Source of the DNA: Anas platyrhynchos
Taxonomy: Eukaryota > Chordata > Aves > Anseriformes > Anatidae
Assembly (NCBI RefSeq): GCF_047663525.1
Contig: NC_092617.1
Coordinates: 2,174,501 to 2,238,500, forward strand
DNA: 64,000 nucleotides
Direction: 5' to 3'
The notes under the pieces were generated by a model. It made no database searches and was not told the DNA's origin. It saw only the letters and a program-made list of their open reading frames with translations. The number at the start of each line of letters is the position of its first letter. Within the stretch, counting starts at the first letter, position 1. This document shows positions 21,691 to 34,375 of the stretch, piece by piece. The translations under genes and the position numbers were made by a program.

Positions 21691-23082
21691 GTCCTTTGAC
21701 CTCAGGCCCAGTTTCTGGTGGTGACAGAGGAGATGCTGTGGGGCCTGAATCCTCCTGTGTTGTAGGGGACCGCCAGGCAGGTGAACATCTCCTCTTCTTC
21801 CTTGGCTGTTACTGTAGCCTGGGAGGCACTGCCTCAGCCATCTCTGCGTTACACCTCCAGCTCCTGTCTTCCAGCCGTAAGCACCTGAAAGTCCATTGCC
21901 TGGATGTGCTCTGAGGTGTGGGAAGAGATCTGGGCTTTTCTGGGGTGTTAGTTCTCTCCCTCTGCACGCTGCTCCTCTCAGAGATGGTCTCATTTTTCAC
22001 TTTCTTTCCTACCTGGAGGGAAACGCATACTCTGTCCTGGCCGTAAAGCTAAGCATGTTTACTACTTTTGCCACACTACCACATCTCCTGGACCTGTAAC
22101 CTGGAAAAGTGAATATTTCATGCATGTTCGTGTCCCTGCTTTCTTCCATCTGTGCAGCAAGGTCCACATCTCAGTGTTATGTACATTTTTGCAAAGACTG
22201 TGAATTGTCATGGATATGATAAGATTCTTCGGGGGGGGCACAGGGCTTTGTACAAGATGCGGAATGATCTTACTTGATGGTGTTCGCCTAACAATACTAG
22301 AAATGCTTTGAAATGTCGTTTAAAAAAAAAAAAGAAAACAAAACTAAACAGAAATAAAGGCAAACTTCTAAAGCACTGACAATTTATGGATGCACATTTC
22401 CACTTTTATGATTTTTGTGACTTTGTTTTCCTTTGTTTTCATATTTATTAATGGCCGGTATCAATCCTTTGCGACACACTGCCCAGCCTCCACCTGCAGC
22501 TCCTGAGGGCCTCCGGTCTCCCACAGGTCCTCTTGACAGCTGCCAGCCCCAGAAAAACACCTCCAGTACAGAGGGGCCCCTGAACCTAGCAAGGTCTGCC
22601 TGGAAAGGTGAACAAATTATTCCAACATAGGAAAGAAAATAAAAATAAATAAATAAAAGAGCACGTGTTCATCACTTCAAACACTCTGCCTAGAACAGTC
22701 CTTGTATAGCCATCCCTTGGGGAAGGTGAACCTCATTAGCTGCAGCTTGCACTGGGCACAGAGCTGAGGAGAGTGTTTTACTGTTTACTGAACTGCACCA
22801 CACTTATCTTTGGTTGGTTTTCAATGGGGATCAGTCCTTCTGTGCCTGCGTGCAGGCAGTTCTGTGGGGAGAAGGGCTGGGAGTTGGTGCAAAGGAGCTG
22901 TAACATGCAGCTGCAGCCCTGACTGGAGAAGTCTGATGGGAGGAGAAGTGCTGCAAGTCCCAAGTGGCTCCTGAGAGAAATGGTGGGGCTGGGGAGGTGA
23001 GGAGCAAGGTTGCCCACGGAGTGCCTGGCCTCAAGGGACTGCCTTTCCAAGCTGACCAGGCCTCCTTAGGAGACCCTCTGGA
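21691..23082. other. Intergenic, no gene seen
   Basis: Contains short A-rich and AAAT tracts (22321-22334, 22638-22660) and no frame resembling a known protein on either strand. No clear copy was found elsewhere in the window. Confidence 0.4.
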
Positions 23083-24786
23083 TCAATAGCAAAGGAAGAG
23101 GGCAGGGAATTGAAATAAATCAATAAAGAATCCAGCTTGAAGGGAAAGCTCCCTTATTATCAACTGCTCATTGAAATCTGCTTCATTCACTAGCTTTCTG
23201 AAATCTCCCCAATTAGACGTAAAAACCTTGAAGCCTTGAATGAACTGCTGGGCAGAAAGAGGGCACAGGAGGGCTCTCCGCATTGTGCTGAGCCCCAGGG
23301 TGTATTTGGTGCTGAGTCCATGCACCTCTGATGCTGAGAGAAGATAGCGCAGGCTGTTCAAGAAGTTAAGGCTAGAAGAAATGCTGAAGGTTCTGGGAGT
23401 GTTAATTGGTCCCACTGGGGGCCATTACCACCACAGCTCCCCCATGGACTTGTTAGCAAAGGAAACGGGAGGCAGTGATGATAGGCAGGCAAAGGCAAAG
23501 TAAAGGTGGCCCTGATGGCAAGGAAACCTTGATGTGTTTTATCAAAGCAATCACCAAGGCCTGACACCCAGCTCTGGTAAGAGAGTTTCTGTCCCTCATG
23601 CTGCTCTTCAAGGGGCAGTGGGATCTGGGGTGTGTGATGGCAACTAAAGGACAACAGTACAACTCCAGTGCACAGGACTGCAAGGAGGCCACATGGTTCC
23701 AGTGCCAGGAGCACAATGTGTCGTCTCATAGGCCCCAGTGGCAGAGACAACAGCCAGAGCCACGGGGACAAAGACCTCTGCTGTGTCAGGGCCTTCCAGC
23801 CCTGCCAGTGCCCTTGGACATCTCCCCACAGGTTATCCTATCCTGTTGCATGCCTGAACCATTTTCCCTGTGGCCTGGAGACATCCAACCTGCTTCCCCA
23901 CCACAGCATCTCCCTACCCATACTAGGGACTCCTTATGCTCACTGCCTCTGACTTGAAACACAAGCCATGGGCTGAAGCAGACACCCTCTGAGTCACCAC
24001 AGCACTGCCCTTGGAGTGGCATTTCTTTCTCCTCATCACCACTCTGGACCTCCAAAACAGCCAAATTATGGTGGATTTCCTTTCTCATGCTCTTTACACC
24101 TACCCAAAATGTGCCATCATCTCTGAAAGCAGATTTCCATCTGTCAGAAGCTCCTGCAGTCTGGTCTAAGCCTGCTGTGATGTATGGAGCTGTGTTGCCC
24201 CTGATGCAGAGCAGAGCATCACAAGATGGGAAAGAGAGGCTCTCTTTTCCTTGGAAAACTGAATGAGAATTATTCACCAAATCCCAGTGTTTCACAAGGT
24301 CGTCTGCAGGGAACACTTACCGTCGATGGACAAGTCTCAGGTTAGGAACCATGTAAGGAAACTGGGAACCGTAGCATGGTGGCCCCAAACCCTGTCTGCC
24401 CTCCTCCTACCACGCGCCATCAGGCGGCTGCAGCAGAGAGGACCCACAGACAGCCCCTGGCTGGGATCTGCCACCCGCCTCTCCAGTGCCACCCCTGCTG
24501 CCTTGGGGTGCTCTGTGAGGCGCTGAGTGACCTCACAAGGCCTGCTGGCCAGCACATCTCCTGCAGGGCAACCAGCAATGCAGCAGGGACCTCACCATGG
24601 CCCTTCCATTCCCCTCTCTTCCCTCATCCTCGGCCTTGTCTCTGGTGACATGAGCAGCCTTGGGAGGGGCTTCCTGGCCTCCCCTTGATACTGAGCTGAA
24701 AGGCAAAATGGTCTCTTCCTTGAAAGAACAATGGCTTCAAATTTGAAAAGCTTCATTAGGAGATAGGTGAAACTTTTACTAGGTTC
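23083..24786 (-). repeat. OR-cluster spacer, reversed
   Basis: 23083-23480 faces in form 50640-50960 (ATTAATGGGCCCCACTGAGG there, and the same words reversed here). 23358-23830 faces 14980-15425 reversed. 23830-24660 has no partner that I found. No gene is called; the frames at 23786-24316 (-) and elsewhere lack recognisable motifs. Confidence 0.5.
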
Positions 24787-25359
24787 TGTTAGAGAGAAGG
24801 AAATTTAGAAGCATTCACCCCTGATGTTACTTTAGTCACTGATTAGTCAGCTTTATCTATAAGAGCCTACAGACTTGTATCTCAGACTGAGGGCAAGCTG
24901 ACCCAGGCCTAGAGCATGTGTCAGAAGATTAGGTGAGAAATTCATGCTATGCATATATCCTTGGATGTGTAACCACCTAAGCTTTGTATGCACACCTGAG
25001 ATGAAAGAATAAGAGAAGAAAGATTTTGATGGCTTGAGCATGGACAAGAACTGGATTCAACTAACGAACATAGTGAGGAAGACTACTGATGACCACCAGA
25101 GACCCCTGAGAGACAGTGGAAACAAATGTGCATGTGTCAGCGACACTTACTGATTTTCATGAGTTACAGGAAGTGGTATGAATATGTTTTGGGGAAATGT
25201 GATTAACATGTTTGTTTTGCTTGTATATAAGCCCTATAGCTCAAACAGTTCTGTAAGCACTGGAGTGAGCCCCTGTGTGTCCATCACCTCAGTAAAAGAA
25301 CGCCTGTTTTCTAAAACTCCAAATTGAGTCTTAGAGAGTTATTTTGACCGGCTTTTACA
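24787..25359 (+). mobile_element. Solo ERV LTR
   Basis: From TGTTAGAGAGAAGG to CGGCTTTTACA. It has TATATAAGCCC at 25224 and then AGTAAAAGAACGCCTG, CTTAGAGAGTT and the end TTGACCGGCTTTTACA, the layout of U3, R and U5 in a bird ERV LTR. The inner body has no coding frame of note. The 5' edge is the less certain one, as no target-site repeat was seen. Confidence 0.6.
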
Positions 25360-25764
25360 GTATCACCCTCACCTCCTGCCAGCTGCTGCCCACTCAGGCT
25401 CCTCATACAAACGTGGCCCTGCACCAACACCACTGCTCATGCTGCCTTTGCTGCCTCGCCCTGTCCTCTCCCTCGACTCCTTGTCTCTGCCGGGCCCCAC
25501 GTTCCACACCCAAATGTATCCCTTTGCTGTTGTCACCCTCAAATCTGCCCAGCAGGATGGCAGAGCCAGGGCAGGACATGGTAGTGTTAGGCCCTGTAGC
25601 ACCCATGCAAAGCGCTTGTGGCAAAGTGGGAGCTGAGACTGGGCTCTGTGGTGCAGAGGAGGCCCCATGCAGGAAAGATGAGGTTAAACAACAACTTTGC
25701 AGGGGGGGTGTCCATCGTGGTTTGGCATGAGAGGCTTCTGGCCACGAAGGAGCAAGGGATGGGT

Positions 25765-26430
25765 TGACACAACTTCTCTGGGCAACCTGTTCCATTGACC
25801 ACTACCCCCAAAGGAAAGTGTGTCTTCCTTATAATAAATTTTAAAGTACCCTCTCTTGATCTTAAAACATTACCTAAAGGCCCCCTTTAGGTACCGGAAG
25901 GCTGCTATAGGGTCTCTCCAGGCTGAAGAGAACCAGCTTTCTCAGCCAGTCTTCACAGAAAGGGTATCACAGCCTCTCTATCATGTTTCTGGCCTCTTCT
26001 AGACTCCTTCTAATACTTCCATGTCCTTCTTGAGTTTGGGGCCCCAGAGCTGAATGCAGTACTCCAGGAGTGGTCTCCCAAGAGCAGAGCTGAGGAAGAG
26101 AATCACCTCTCTCAAGCTTTGGGCCAAACTTCTTTGATGCAGCCCAGAATACAGTTGGCATTCTGGGCTGTGAACTGACATTGCTGGCACAGGTTGAGCT
26201 TCTCATCCGCCAGCACCCCAGGTCCTTCTCCTTAGAGCTGCTCTCTATCCATTCTCCACAGTATTTGTGCTTGGGAATTCCCCAGTCCAGCTGCAGAACC
26301 TTGCATTTGGCTTTTGTGAACCTCATGAGGTTCTCACAGGACAATCTCTCAAGCCTGTCTGGGTCCATCTGCAAATCATCCCTTCCCTCCAGTGTGTCGA
26401 CTGCACCACCCAGCTTGGTGTCATCAGCAC
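25765..26430 (-). mobile_element. CR1 LINE fragment, diverged, minus strand
   Basis: The minus strand encodes, with frameshifts, the ORF2 C-terminal region: LMRFTKAKCKVLQLDWG, KEKDLG, then LEYCIQLWGPKLKKDMEVLE. It is an older subfamily than the 10.7- and 28-kb copies. The 5' side is cut cleanly at GTCATCAGCA by the LTR starting at 26431, and the CR1 does not resume past the LTR. Confidence 0.75.
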
Positions 26431-27033
26431 TGTCGTGGTTTAACCCGGCCGGCAGCTAAACCACCACGCAGCCATTAGCTCACCCTCCCCCCTCCCTCTC
26501 TGGGACGGGGGAGAGAAATGGAAAGTGAAGCCCGTGAGTTGAGATAAAGACAGTTTAATAAGACAGGAAAATAATAATAACAAAATAATAATAACAATAA
26601 TAATAATAATAATAATACAATGGTGATAATAGTACTACTACTAATAATATGTACAAACAAGTGATGCACAATGCAATTGCTCACCACCCGCTGACCGATG
26701 CCCAGCCTACCCCCGAGCAGTCCGGCCCCCCCCCCCCCGGCTAGCCACCCCTATATATTGTTTAGCATGACATCAGATGGGATGGAATACCCCTTTGGCT
26801 AGTTTGGGTCACCTGTCCTGGGTCTGTCCCCTCCCAGCTCTTACTGCATCCCCAGCCTGCCCGTTGGCAGTACAGAGCAAAAGGCTGAGATGTCCTTGGC
26901 TTCGTATAAGCACTGCTCTGCAACAATTAAAACATCGGGGTGTTATCAGCACTCTTCTCATCCTAAGCCAAAACACAGCATTCCACCAGCTACTAGGAAG
27001 AAACTTAATTCTGTTCTAACTGAAACCAGGACA
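26431..27033 (-). mobile_element. Solo LTR of the ERVL-like family, minus strand
   Basis: It runs TGTCGTGGTTTAACCCGGCC to CTGAAACCAGGACA; reversed it starts TGTCCTGGTTTCAG and ends GGTTAAACCACGACA. On the minus strand CAATATATAGGGG at about 26760 is the TATA box, followed by an ATT-rich tract (26567-26650). It matches the LTR at 35914-36493 along its length. The flanks share no target-site repeat: CR1 lies on one side and the 11-bp array on the other. Confidence 0.8.
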
Positions 27034-28294
27034 CGCTATTACGATGCTGTGCTGACACTGTGATGATTCTGTGATGTCCCTGTGATGACGCTGTGATGAT
27101 GCTGTGATGACTCTGTGACGACGCTGCGATGACGCTGCGATGACGCTGTGATGATGCTGCGATGACGCTGCGATGACGCTATGATTATGCTGTGATGACG
27201 CTCTGATGACACTGTGATGACGCTTTGATGTCGCTGTGATGACGCTGTCATGATGCTGTTATGATGCTGTGATTACACTATGATGATGTTCTTATGACGC
27301 TGTGATGCTTCTGTGATGATACTGTTATGATGCTGTTATGATGCTGTGATGATTCTGTCATGACGCTGTGATGATGCTGTGATGACGCTGCGATGACGCT
27401 CTGATGATACTGTGATGATGCTCTTGTGACACTCTGATGATGCTGTTATGACACTGTGATGATGCTGTGATGACGCTGTGATGATGCTGTTATGACGCTC
27501 TGATGATGCCATGATGATGCTCTTGTGACGCATTGATGATCCTGTGATGACGCTGCGATGACGCTGTGATGATGCTGTGATGATGCTGTGATTACGCTGT
27601 GATGATGCTCTGATGATGCTTTGATGATTCTGTGATGACACTGTGATGATGCTGCAATGACGCTGTGATGATGCTGCAATGATGCTCTTGTGACGCTATA
27701 TTGATTCTGTGATAACGATATTATGAAGCTGTGATGATGCTGTGATGATGCTGTGATGACGTTATGAAGATGCTGTGATTACGCTGTTATTATTCTTTGA
27801 TTACGCTGCGATGATGTTGTAATGATGCTCTTGTGACGCTGTTATGACGCTCTGATGACACTGATTATACTGTGATGACGCTGTGATGACGCTGTGATGA
27901 TGCTGTGATAACATTACGATGATGTTCTGATGACACTGATATGATGCTGTAATTATTCTTTGATGATGCTGTGTCGATGCTGTGATGATGCTACGATGAC
28001 ACTGTGATGACGCTGTGATTATTCTGTTATGATTCTGTGATGACACTTTGATGACGCTGTGATGATGTTGTGATGACGCTGTGATAACGCTGTGATGATG
28101 TTATGACGCTACGATTTCACTGTGATGACGCTGCGATGACGCTCTGATGATACTGTGATGATGCTCTCGTGACACTGTGATCATGTTGTGATGACGCTGT
28201 GATGACGTTGCAATTACGCTGTGATAATGCTGTAATGATGCTCTTGTGATGCTGTGATGACGCTGTGATGACACTGTGATTACACTGTGATGAC
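27034..28294 (+). repeat. 11-bp minisatellite, array 1 (about 114 units)
   Basis: Tandem units GCTGTGATGAC/GCTGTGATGAT repeat every 11 bases for 1.26 kb, with variants such as GCTCTTGTGAC, GATTCTGTGAT and a short CACTGATTATACTGTGATGA. On the minus strand three units make an 11-residue repeat (HHSVITASSQR type), which explains the long frames there; these are not genes. The array ends in mid-phrase against CR1 at 28295. Confidence 0.95.
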
Positions 28295-30544
28295 TCTTGG
28301 GCAGAGTGACCACGAAATGGTGGAGTTCACTATTCTTGGCAAGGCCCGGAAGGGAACCTGTAAAACCACTGTATTGGACTTTCGGACGGCTGACTTTGGG
28401 CTGCTCAGGACACTAGCTGGTGGAGTCCCTTGGGAGGTGGTTCTGAAGGGCAGAGGGGTCCAGGAAGGCTGGGCGCTCTTCAAGAGGGAAATCTTAATGG
28501 CACAGGAACGGTCTGTCCCCATGTGCCCAAAGACAAGCTGGCGGGGAAGAAGACCAGCCTGGCTCAACAGAGAATTGTGGCTTGAGCTTAGGAGAAAAAA
28601 GAGGGTTTATAATCTTTGGAAAAGTGGGCAGGCCACTAGGGAGGACTGTAAGGATGTTGCGAGGCTGTGCAGGGACAAAATTAGGAAGGCCAAAGCTCGT
28701 CTGGAGCTCAATCTGGCTACTGCTGTTAAAGATAACAAAAAGCGCTTTTATAAATACATCAACACAAAAAGGAGGACTAAGGAGAATCTCCATCCTTTAC
28801 TGGATGCGGGGGGAAACTTAGTTACAAGAGATGAGGAAAAGATGGAGGTGTTTAATGTCTTCTTCGTCTCAGTCTTTAGCGGCAAAACCGGTTGCTCTCT
28901 GGATACCCAGTACCCTGAGCTGGTGGAAGGGGATGGGGAGCAGGATGTGGCCCTCACCATCCACGAAGAACTGGTTGGTGACCTGCTACGGCACTTGGAT
29001 GTGCACAAGTCGATGGGGCCGGATGGGATCCACCCAAGGGTACTGAGAGAACTGGCAGAGGAGCTGGCCAAGCCCCTATCCATCATTTATCAGCAGTCCT
29101 GGCTATCAGGGGAGTTGACTAGCAAACGTGATGCCCATCTACAAGAAGGGCTGGAGGGCAGACCCAGGAAACTACAGGCCGGTCAGTTTGACCTCAGTGC
29201 CAGGGAAGCTCATGGAGCAGATCCTCTTGAGAGTCATCACACAGCACTTGCAGGGCAAGCAGGCGATCAGGCCCAGTCAGCATGGGTTTATGAAAGGCAG
29301 GTCCTGCTTGATGAACCTGATCTCCTTCTATGACAAAGTGACGCGCTGGGTGGATGAGGGAAAGGCTGTGGATGTGGTCTACCTTGACTTCAGCAAGGCA
29401 TTTGACACCGTCTCCCACAGCATTCTCCTCAAGAAACTGGCTGCTCGTGACTTGGACTGGTGCACGCTTTGTTGGGTTAGAAACTGGCTGGATGGCCAGG
29501 CCCAAAGAGTCGTGGTAAATGGAGTCAAGTCCAGTTGGAGGCCAGTCACTAGTGGTGTTCCCCAGGGCTCGGTGCTGGGGCCGGTCCTCTTTAATATCTT
29601 CATCAGTGATCTGGACGAGGGCATTGAGTGCACCCTCAGTAAGTTCGCAGATGACACCAAGTTAGGTGCGTGTGTCGATCTGCTCGAGGGTAGGAAGGCT
29701 CTGCAGGAGGATCTGGATAGGCTGCACCAATGGGCTGAGGTCAACTGCATGAAGTTCAACAAGGCCAAGTGCCGGGTCCTGCACCTGGGGCGCAATAACC
29801 CCAAGCAGAGCTACAGGCTGGGAGATGAGTGGTTGGAGAGCTGCCAGGCAGAGAAGGACCTGGAGTGATGGTTGATAGTCGGCTGAATATGAGCCAGCAG
29901 TGTGCTCAGGTGGCCAAGAAGGCCGATGGCATCCTGGCTTGTATCAGAAACAGTGTGACCAGCAGGGCTAGGGAGGTGATCGTCCCCCTGGACTCAGCTC
30001 TGGTGAGGCCGCACCTCGAGTACTGTGTTCTGTTTTGGGCCCCTCGCTACAAGAAGGACATCGAGGTGCTTGAGCGGGTCCAGAGAAGGGCGACGAAGCT
30101 GGTGAGGGGCCTGGAGAACAAGTCCTACGAGGAGCGGCTGAAGGAGCTGGGCTTGTTCAGCCTGGAGAAGAGGAGGCTCAGGGGCGACCTTATTGCTCTT
30201 TTCAGATACCTTAAAGGAGGCTGTAGCGAGGTGGGGGTTGGCCTGTTCTCCCACGTGCCTGGTGACGGGACAAGGGGGAATGGGCTTAAGTTGCGCCAGG
30301 GGAGTTTTAGGTTGGATGTTAGGAAGAACTTCTTTACTGAAAGGGTTGTTAGACATTGGAACAGGCTGCCCAGGGAGGTGGTGGAGTCACCATCCCTGGA
30401 AGTCTTTAAAAGATGTTTAGATGTAGAGGTTAGGGATATGGTTTAGTGGGAACTGTTAGCGATGGGTCAGAGGTTGGAGTCGATGATCTTGAGGTCTCTT
30501 CCAACCTAGAACTTCTGTGATTCTGTGATTCTGTGATTCTGTGA
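28295..30544 (+). mobile_element. CR1 LINE, 5'-truncated, long copy
   Basis: A 2.25-kb CR1 that starts inside the endonuclease end of ORF2 and runs to the 3' tail of repeated ATTCTGTG (30519-30544). The 5' edge is fused to the 11-bp array without spacer. CR1 copies are usually cut at the 5' end by incomplete reverse transcription. Among the CR1 pieces in the window this is the longest and looks the youngest. Confidence 0.92.
28298..30446 (+). pseudogene. CR1 ORF2: endonuclease tail, reverse transcriptase and C-terminal domain, frameshifted
   Basis: Three frames follow one another. 28298-29120 begins LGQSDHEMVEF, whose SDH is the last motif of the APE-type endonuclease, then reaches PDGIHPRVLRELAEELAKPL, the start of the reverse transcriptase. 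29128-29868 holds the RT core with [31 protein letters not shown] and FADDTKL (catalytic FADD intact). 29829-30446 holds the C-terminal domain up to a stop at 30446. The first shift is near 29120. The second, near 29862, is a one-base loss turning CTGGGAGTGATG into CTGGAGTGATG, with TGA as stop. Without the N-terminal endonuclease and with two shifts it is inactive. Confidence 0.9.
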
Positions 30545-32710
30545 AATAATACAAGCATCGGAAACCAAGTGGTCTCTATCCCATGGTAAGCTACGAGGTA
30601 TTGGAAATGATTTCAGCCATCATCTCAGTGAGCACATTGTCAGCTGGCTGCTCCAGTGGTGGGAGAACAGGGCCAATAGCCTGGAATTAGAAGGCAGGGA
30701 AGCCAAGCAGCTGGGATCCTCCTGTAGGTGATTGACAAAGCCGTTGCAAATGGGCACAAGGAAACTTCATCCTGTCAGGCATCAAGGAAAGGTCTCCCTT
30801 GAAGGAAGATCTTGTATGTCAACCAGGAAAGTGGACCACCATGCGGAGGGGTATCCGGTACCTGAGGGAATTAGAAGGAGATTTGCTGAAGGAGATTTAT
30901 AAAAACCTAGATAACAAACAGCTATCCAAAGATCCAGATGAAGTCAAGTGCACATGACCCATGGAGCAGGAGTTTGTACAGAGCACACCATCATCGTATG
31001 CCAACCCATGGGCAGTAATGACCTGGAAAGACCAAGAGGAACCCATGGTGGATGAATTGGTTAGCCAACTATGGCATTACAAAGCAAGTCTCTCTTCTTC
31101 CCTATGGGTCTGTGTCTTGTCCAGAAAGAATCTTTCCCAAGAGGTCCAACAACTACAAGAGAATATGGCTTCCTCCCCACCTGCACGAACCAATAGCTCA
31201 GCTATCAGATGTAAGCATCCCTCTGCTTAAGAAAGGTGACATAGTGGGTACATAGCAGGTTCCATCCTGTGCTTTTGACTGTGTGACCATGGAGAGGCCA
31301 TGAGAAAATGGGATGCAAAAATCAACCTCCACCTTAGAGGCACAGATACATGAAGTGCAAGGAAAAATAGATTGTCAAAACGGGGTTCTTCTGAGACACT
31401 TGTTACTCCAATTTCTAGTGGGCAATCCTCCAAACAGAGTAAAGAATACCATAGTATTCTATTTTCATAGCAGGACTCGAGGGGCCCAGCCTCCACCCTG
31501 GGGGAGGGAGAGGACAATCAGGTACATTGGACTTTGAGGATTATTGGCCTGGCACATCAAACCCAAGACTTAACTATACAGGAGGCTGAAGCGAGTCTAA
31601 CGGGGAAGGAGTGGAAAATGCAATGCATTGGGACTGGCCTGGAGGCTCTGTGTAACATTGGCATAGACTACTTCAGGAGATCCACAAGGGTATTGGTGGG
31701 CTTTTGGCATAGCTGCCTTGGAGGTGGAGGACACCAAGCAGTTGTCTACCTTGCCCACTCTTTCACAGGACCCTTCTGCTGTGGAGGTGCTGATGGCCAA
31801 TGAGCAGCAGGTGCCAATTGCTAACACAACAGTGCACCTGAGGCAATATTGCACTAACAGAGACTCCCTGAGTCCCATCTATGAGCTGGTTCATCGACTG
31901 GAGAGCCACGGAGTGATCAGCAATACTTGCTCACCCTATAATAGTCCCATATGGACAGTGCAAAATTCTAATGGTGAGTGGAAGATAACGGTGCACTTCT
32001 GTGGCTTGAATGAAGTCCCACCACCACTGAGTGCTGCTGTGCCAGGCATGCTAGAACTTCATTCAGTACGAACTGAAAGGCAGCCAAGTGCTATGCCACA
32101 ATTAATATTGCTATATATTGCTAATGCATTTTCCTCCATTCTTTTGACAGCAATATGAAGGCCACACTTTGCTTTCACATGGAGGGTCGTCCTGTCCACC
32201 TGGAATTGACTGCCCCAGGGCTGGAAGCACAGCCCTACCATTTGCCATTGGCTGATCCAGACTGCTCTAGAGTAGGGGGAAGCTCCTGAAAACCTTCAAT
32301 ACCTTGATAACATCACTACATGGGGTAGCACAGCGGAAGTATTTGAGAAGGGAAACAAATGTTGCAAATCCTTCTGAAAACTTGTATTGCCCTAAAACAA
32401 AGTAAGGTCAAGGTAAGGTAAAGAGCCACATGCAGGCTGTCCAGGTTCTGTGGGACCCCTGCTTCGGGAAAGATTGGGCATTGGTCAGTGCATGATGAGC
32501 AATTGCACTGTGCATCACTTGCTTTATACATATAACAATAATAAAAATAAGGTTTATAATTATTTATTATTAATATTGTTACTGTTATTACTGTCTCTTC
32601 ATTTTCTGTCCTTTTAACTACCTTTGTTTCAACCAATTATATTTTGGGTGTTGAGTGTGAGCTAACATCTGTGTGGTACTGAGGTTCCTGACAAGTTAAA
32701 GCACAACGTG
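30545..32710 (+). mobile_element. ERVL-like element: gag, pol start and 3' LTR part, decayed
   Basis: 30640-31230 encodes, with stops, a gag-like region (RRGIRYLRELEGDLLKEIYK, ELVSQLWHYKASLSSSLW). 31590-32400 is pol. 32470-32710 has an LTR end with the ATT-rich tract and GTGAGCTAACATCTGTGTGG, as in the 35914 LTR. Most of pol and the 5' LTR are missing. It directly follows the CR1 tail at 30544. Confidence 0.65.
31590..32400 (+). pseudogene. ERVL-like pol: protease end and reverse transcriptase, broken
   Basis: Readable parts are QLSTLPTLSQDPSAVEVL, HRLESHGVISNTCSPYNSPI, WTVQNSNGEWKITVHFCGLN and, after a shift, the palm end YLDNITTWG, where an active enzyme has a YIDD-type motif; the second Asp has become Asn. 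Frames change at least twice (near 32060 and 32150). RNase H and integrase are absent. It is a dead endogenous retrovirus remnant; the same region in shorter form lies at 6634-7002 (-). Confidence 0.65.
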
Positions 32711-32759
32711 TTTAAGAACCACAGTCCAACAGCACAAATCACACTTTAAACAATCAGTC

Positions 32760-34174
32760 TCTGGCATCTACAGAGAGAAGAAGTCGGTGATGACTTCAGG
32801 CTGCTTCAACCACCACACCCCAGCAGAGACCCTGCCGCTCTCAGGAGCTGTCAGCCCTGAGGCCTTGGGGACACCTCGAGGGAGCCCAAGGGCACAGAGC
32901 AAGCTATGCCATGGTCGGCTGCTGTGCTGCTGAGCTGGGCCGGGCTCCTGGGCCCAAGGGGAGCTCCTGGAAAAAAGAACAGTGCTGCAGAGAGACAGCT
33001 GTGCCCAGGAGCAGCTCCTCTGCACAGCACAGCAGGGCTGAGGGCTCTGACCGCAGCTGGCACACAGAGAGGACAGAAGGAGAGAGGGCTTGGAGGCACT
33101 GAGGAGCACAACAACAGAGGGCAGCATGTGGCAGGACACATCTGCAGGCTCTTGACACCGTGAGGCTCTGGCAGCAGGGCAATGCAGGTGGGGTTGCCGG
33201 AAGGGTCTTCTACAGCTGGCACATCACATGGCTGATAGCATCTGTCAGGATGGGTCTTATTCTACCTGTAATGTGGCATAGAAGATGTTTTAGAGAATGG
33301 TATTTCTGAGGGGGCATTTTAACAGGAAAAGCGAGGCTTGGTTTATCTGAAATGGAAGACGTTCTTGGATTCTGTGATTTTGGATTCTTGGTGTGGAGGG
33401 GAGGCAGATTTCATGACAATGAATTGTCTGGATTTTACAGGAGACTTAGACTCCAAGAGTATTGCAGGTAGAGATAAATGTGGCAGCAATTAACCTGATA
33501 AAGTCTCTTCAGGCACCTCAGCCTAAAGACTGAAAAAACAATGTTTGTCTCCTCAGGACTTATTAGATCTTCAGGAGCTGCAACCCCTGTGGTGCCCTGT
33601 ACTCAGGAAGCGCACAGCTTCTTGGATGGGGACTGTGAGCAAGGACATGGAAGATACGTGGGGATAGAGATTTTGCTTCCAACAGGAATATAGGAAGGCA
33701 ATAGAGATGTGGGCAGGGCAGGTGGTGAGAGGGAGCTGCTGCCAGAAATGCTGTGTGAGGGAGGGCTCAGGCACCTTACTGCCATCCCCTGCAGGGCAGG
33801 CGCCTTCCCTGGGACACCCCCTGCTCTCCTCTCCCACCAGCACAGCCTCTGCCCTCAAGCCCCCGGTGTCCCCAGCAGGAGCTGCCTCCTCTGCAGGCAG
33901 AGCTGCAGCACAGGAGGGTCTGCTGAGTGTCCATCTGTCCCTCCCTGGCCTTGCCTCCCCTGGCAGCAGCATGCTGGCATTCCTGCAGGCTTCTCCAGCT
34001 GGCCGTGCTGCTGCTGGTCTTGTTCCCAGGCTGGCTGGGGATGGGGGTTTCACATGCCCGTGGGGTGAGCCCTTGGTGTGCTTGGGGGAAGGGGAGTACG
34101 GGGACAGGGTGAGAGTTCTGGAGATCTGCACTTTGTGCCTGGATTCCTCTGCCCTCAGCAGTGTCGTGGTTTCT
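32760..34174 (+). repeat. OR-upstream module, paired inverted with 57.26-58.38 kb
   Basis: 32770-33250 reads reversed as 57955-58380 with few changes (for example the CTGCTGTGCTGCTGAGCTGG block). 33251-33880 and 57556-57950 are homologous but clearly more diverged and of unequal length. 33883-34174 and 57260-57556 are again nearly identical. Long frames on both strands are shared only because the DNA is shared. No gene is called. Confidence 0.75.
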
Positions 34175-34375
34175 TAGGTACTGGAACAGGCACCACAGGG
34201 AAGTGGTCACAACACTGAGGCTGCCAGAATTTAAGAAATATTTGGGCAACCCCCTCAGATATATAGACCAATTTGGGGGTTTTCACGTACAGATTCAGGG
34301 GTGGGATTTGAATATCCTTGTGGGCCCCTTCCAAGCTGGGATATTCTATGACTCCATGTCTCTATGAACCTATGA
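34175..34375 (+). mobile_element. CR1 3' end fragment
   Basis: GGTACTGGAACAGGCACCAC... to GGATATTCTATGACTCCATG corresponds to the last 200 bases of the CR1 at 49.8-50.0 kb ([10 protein letters not shown] then the 3' UTR). A 68-residue reading from here is identical in the inverted copy at 57062-57268 (-), so the insertion is older than the duplication. Confidence 0.75.

Noticed and set aside
27039-28313. Long minus-strand frames coding HHSVITASSQR repeats in the 11-bp arrays
   Set aside because: A period of 11 bases gives an 11-residue repeat in any open frame. Units vary in length and frames break at random; there is no start context or flanking gene structure.
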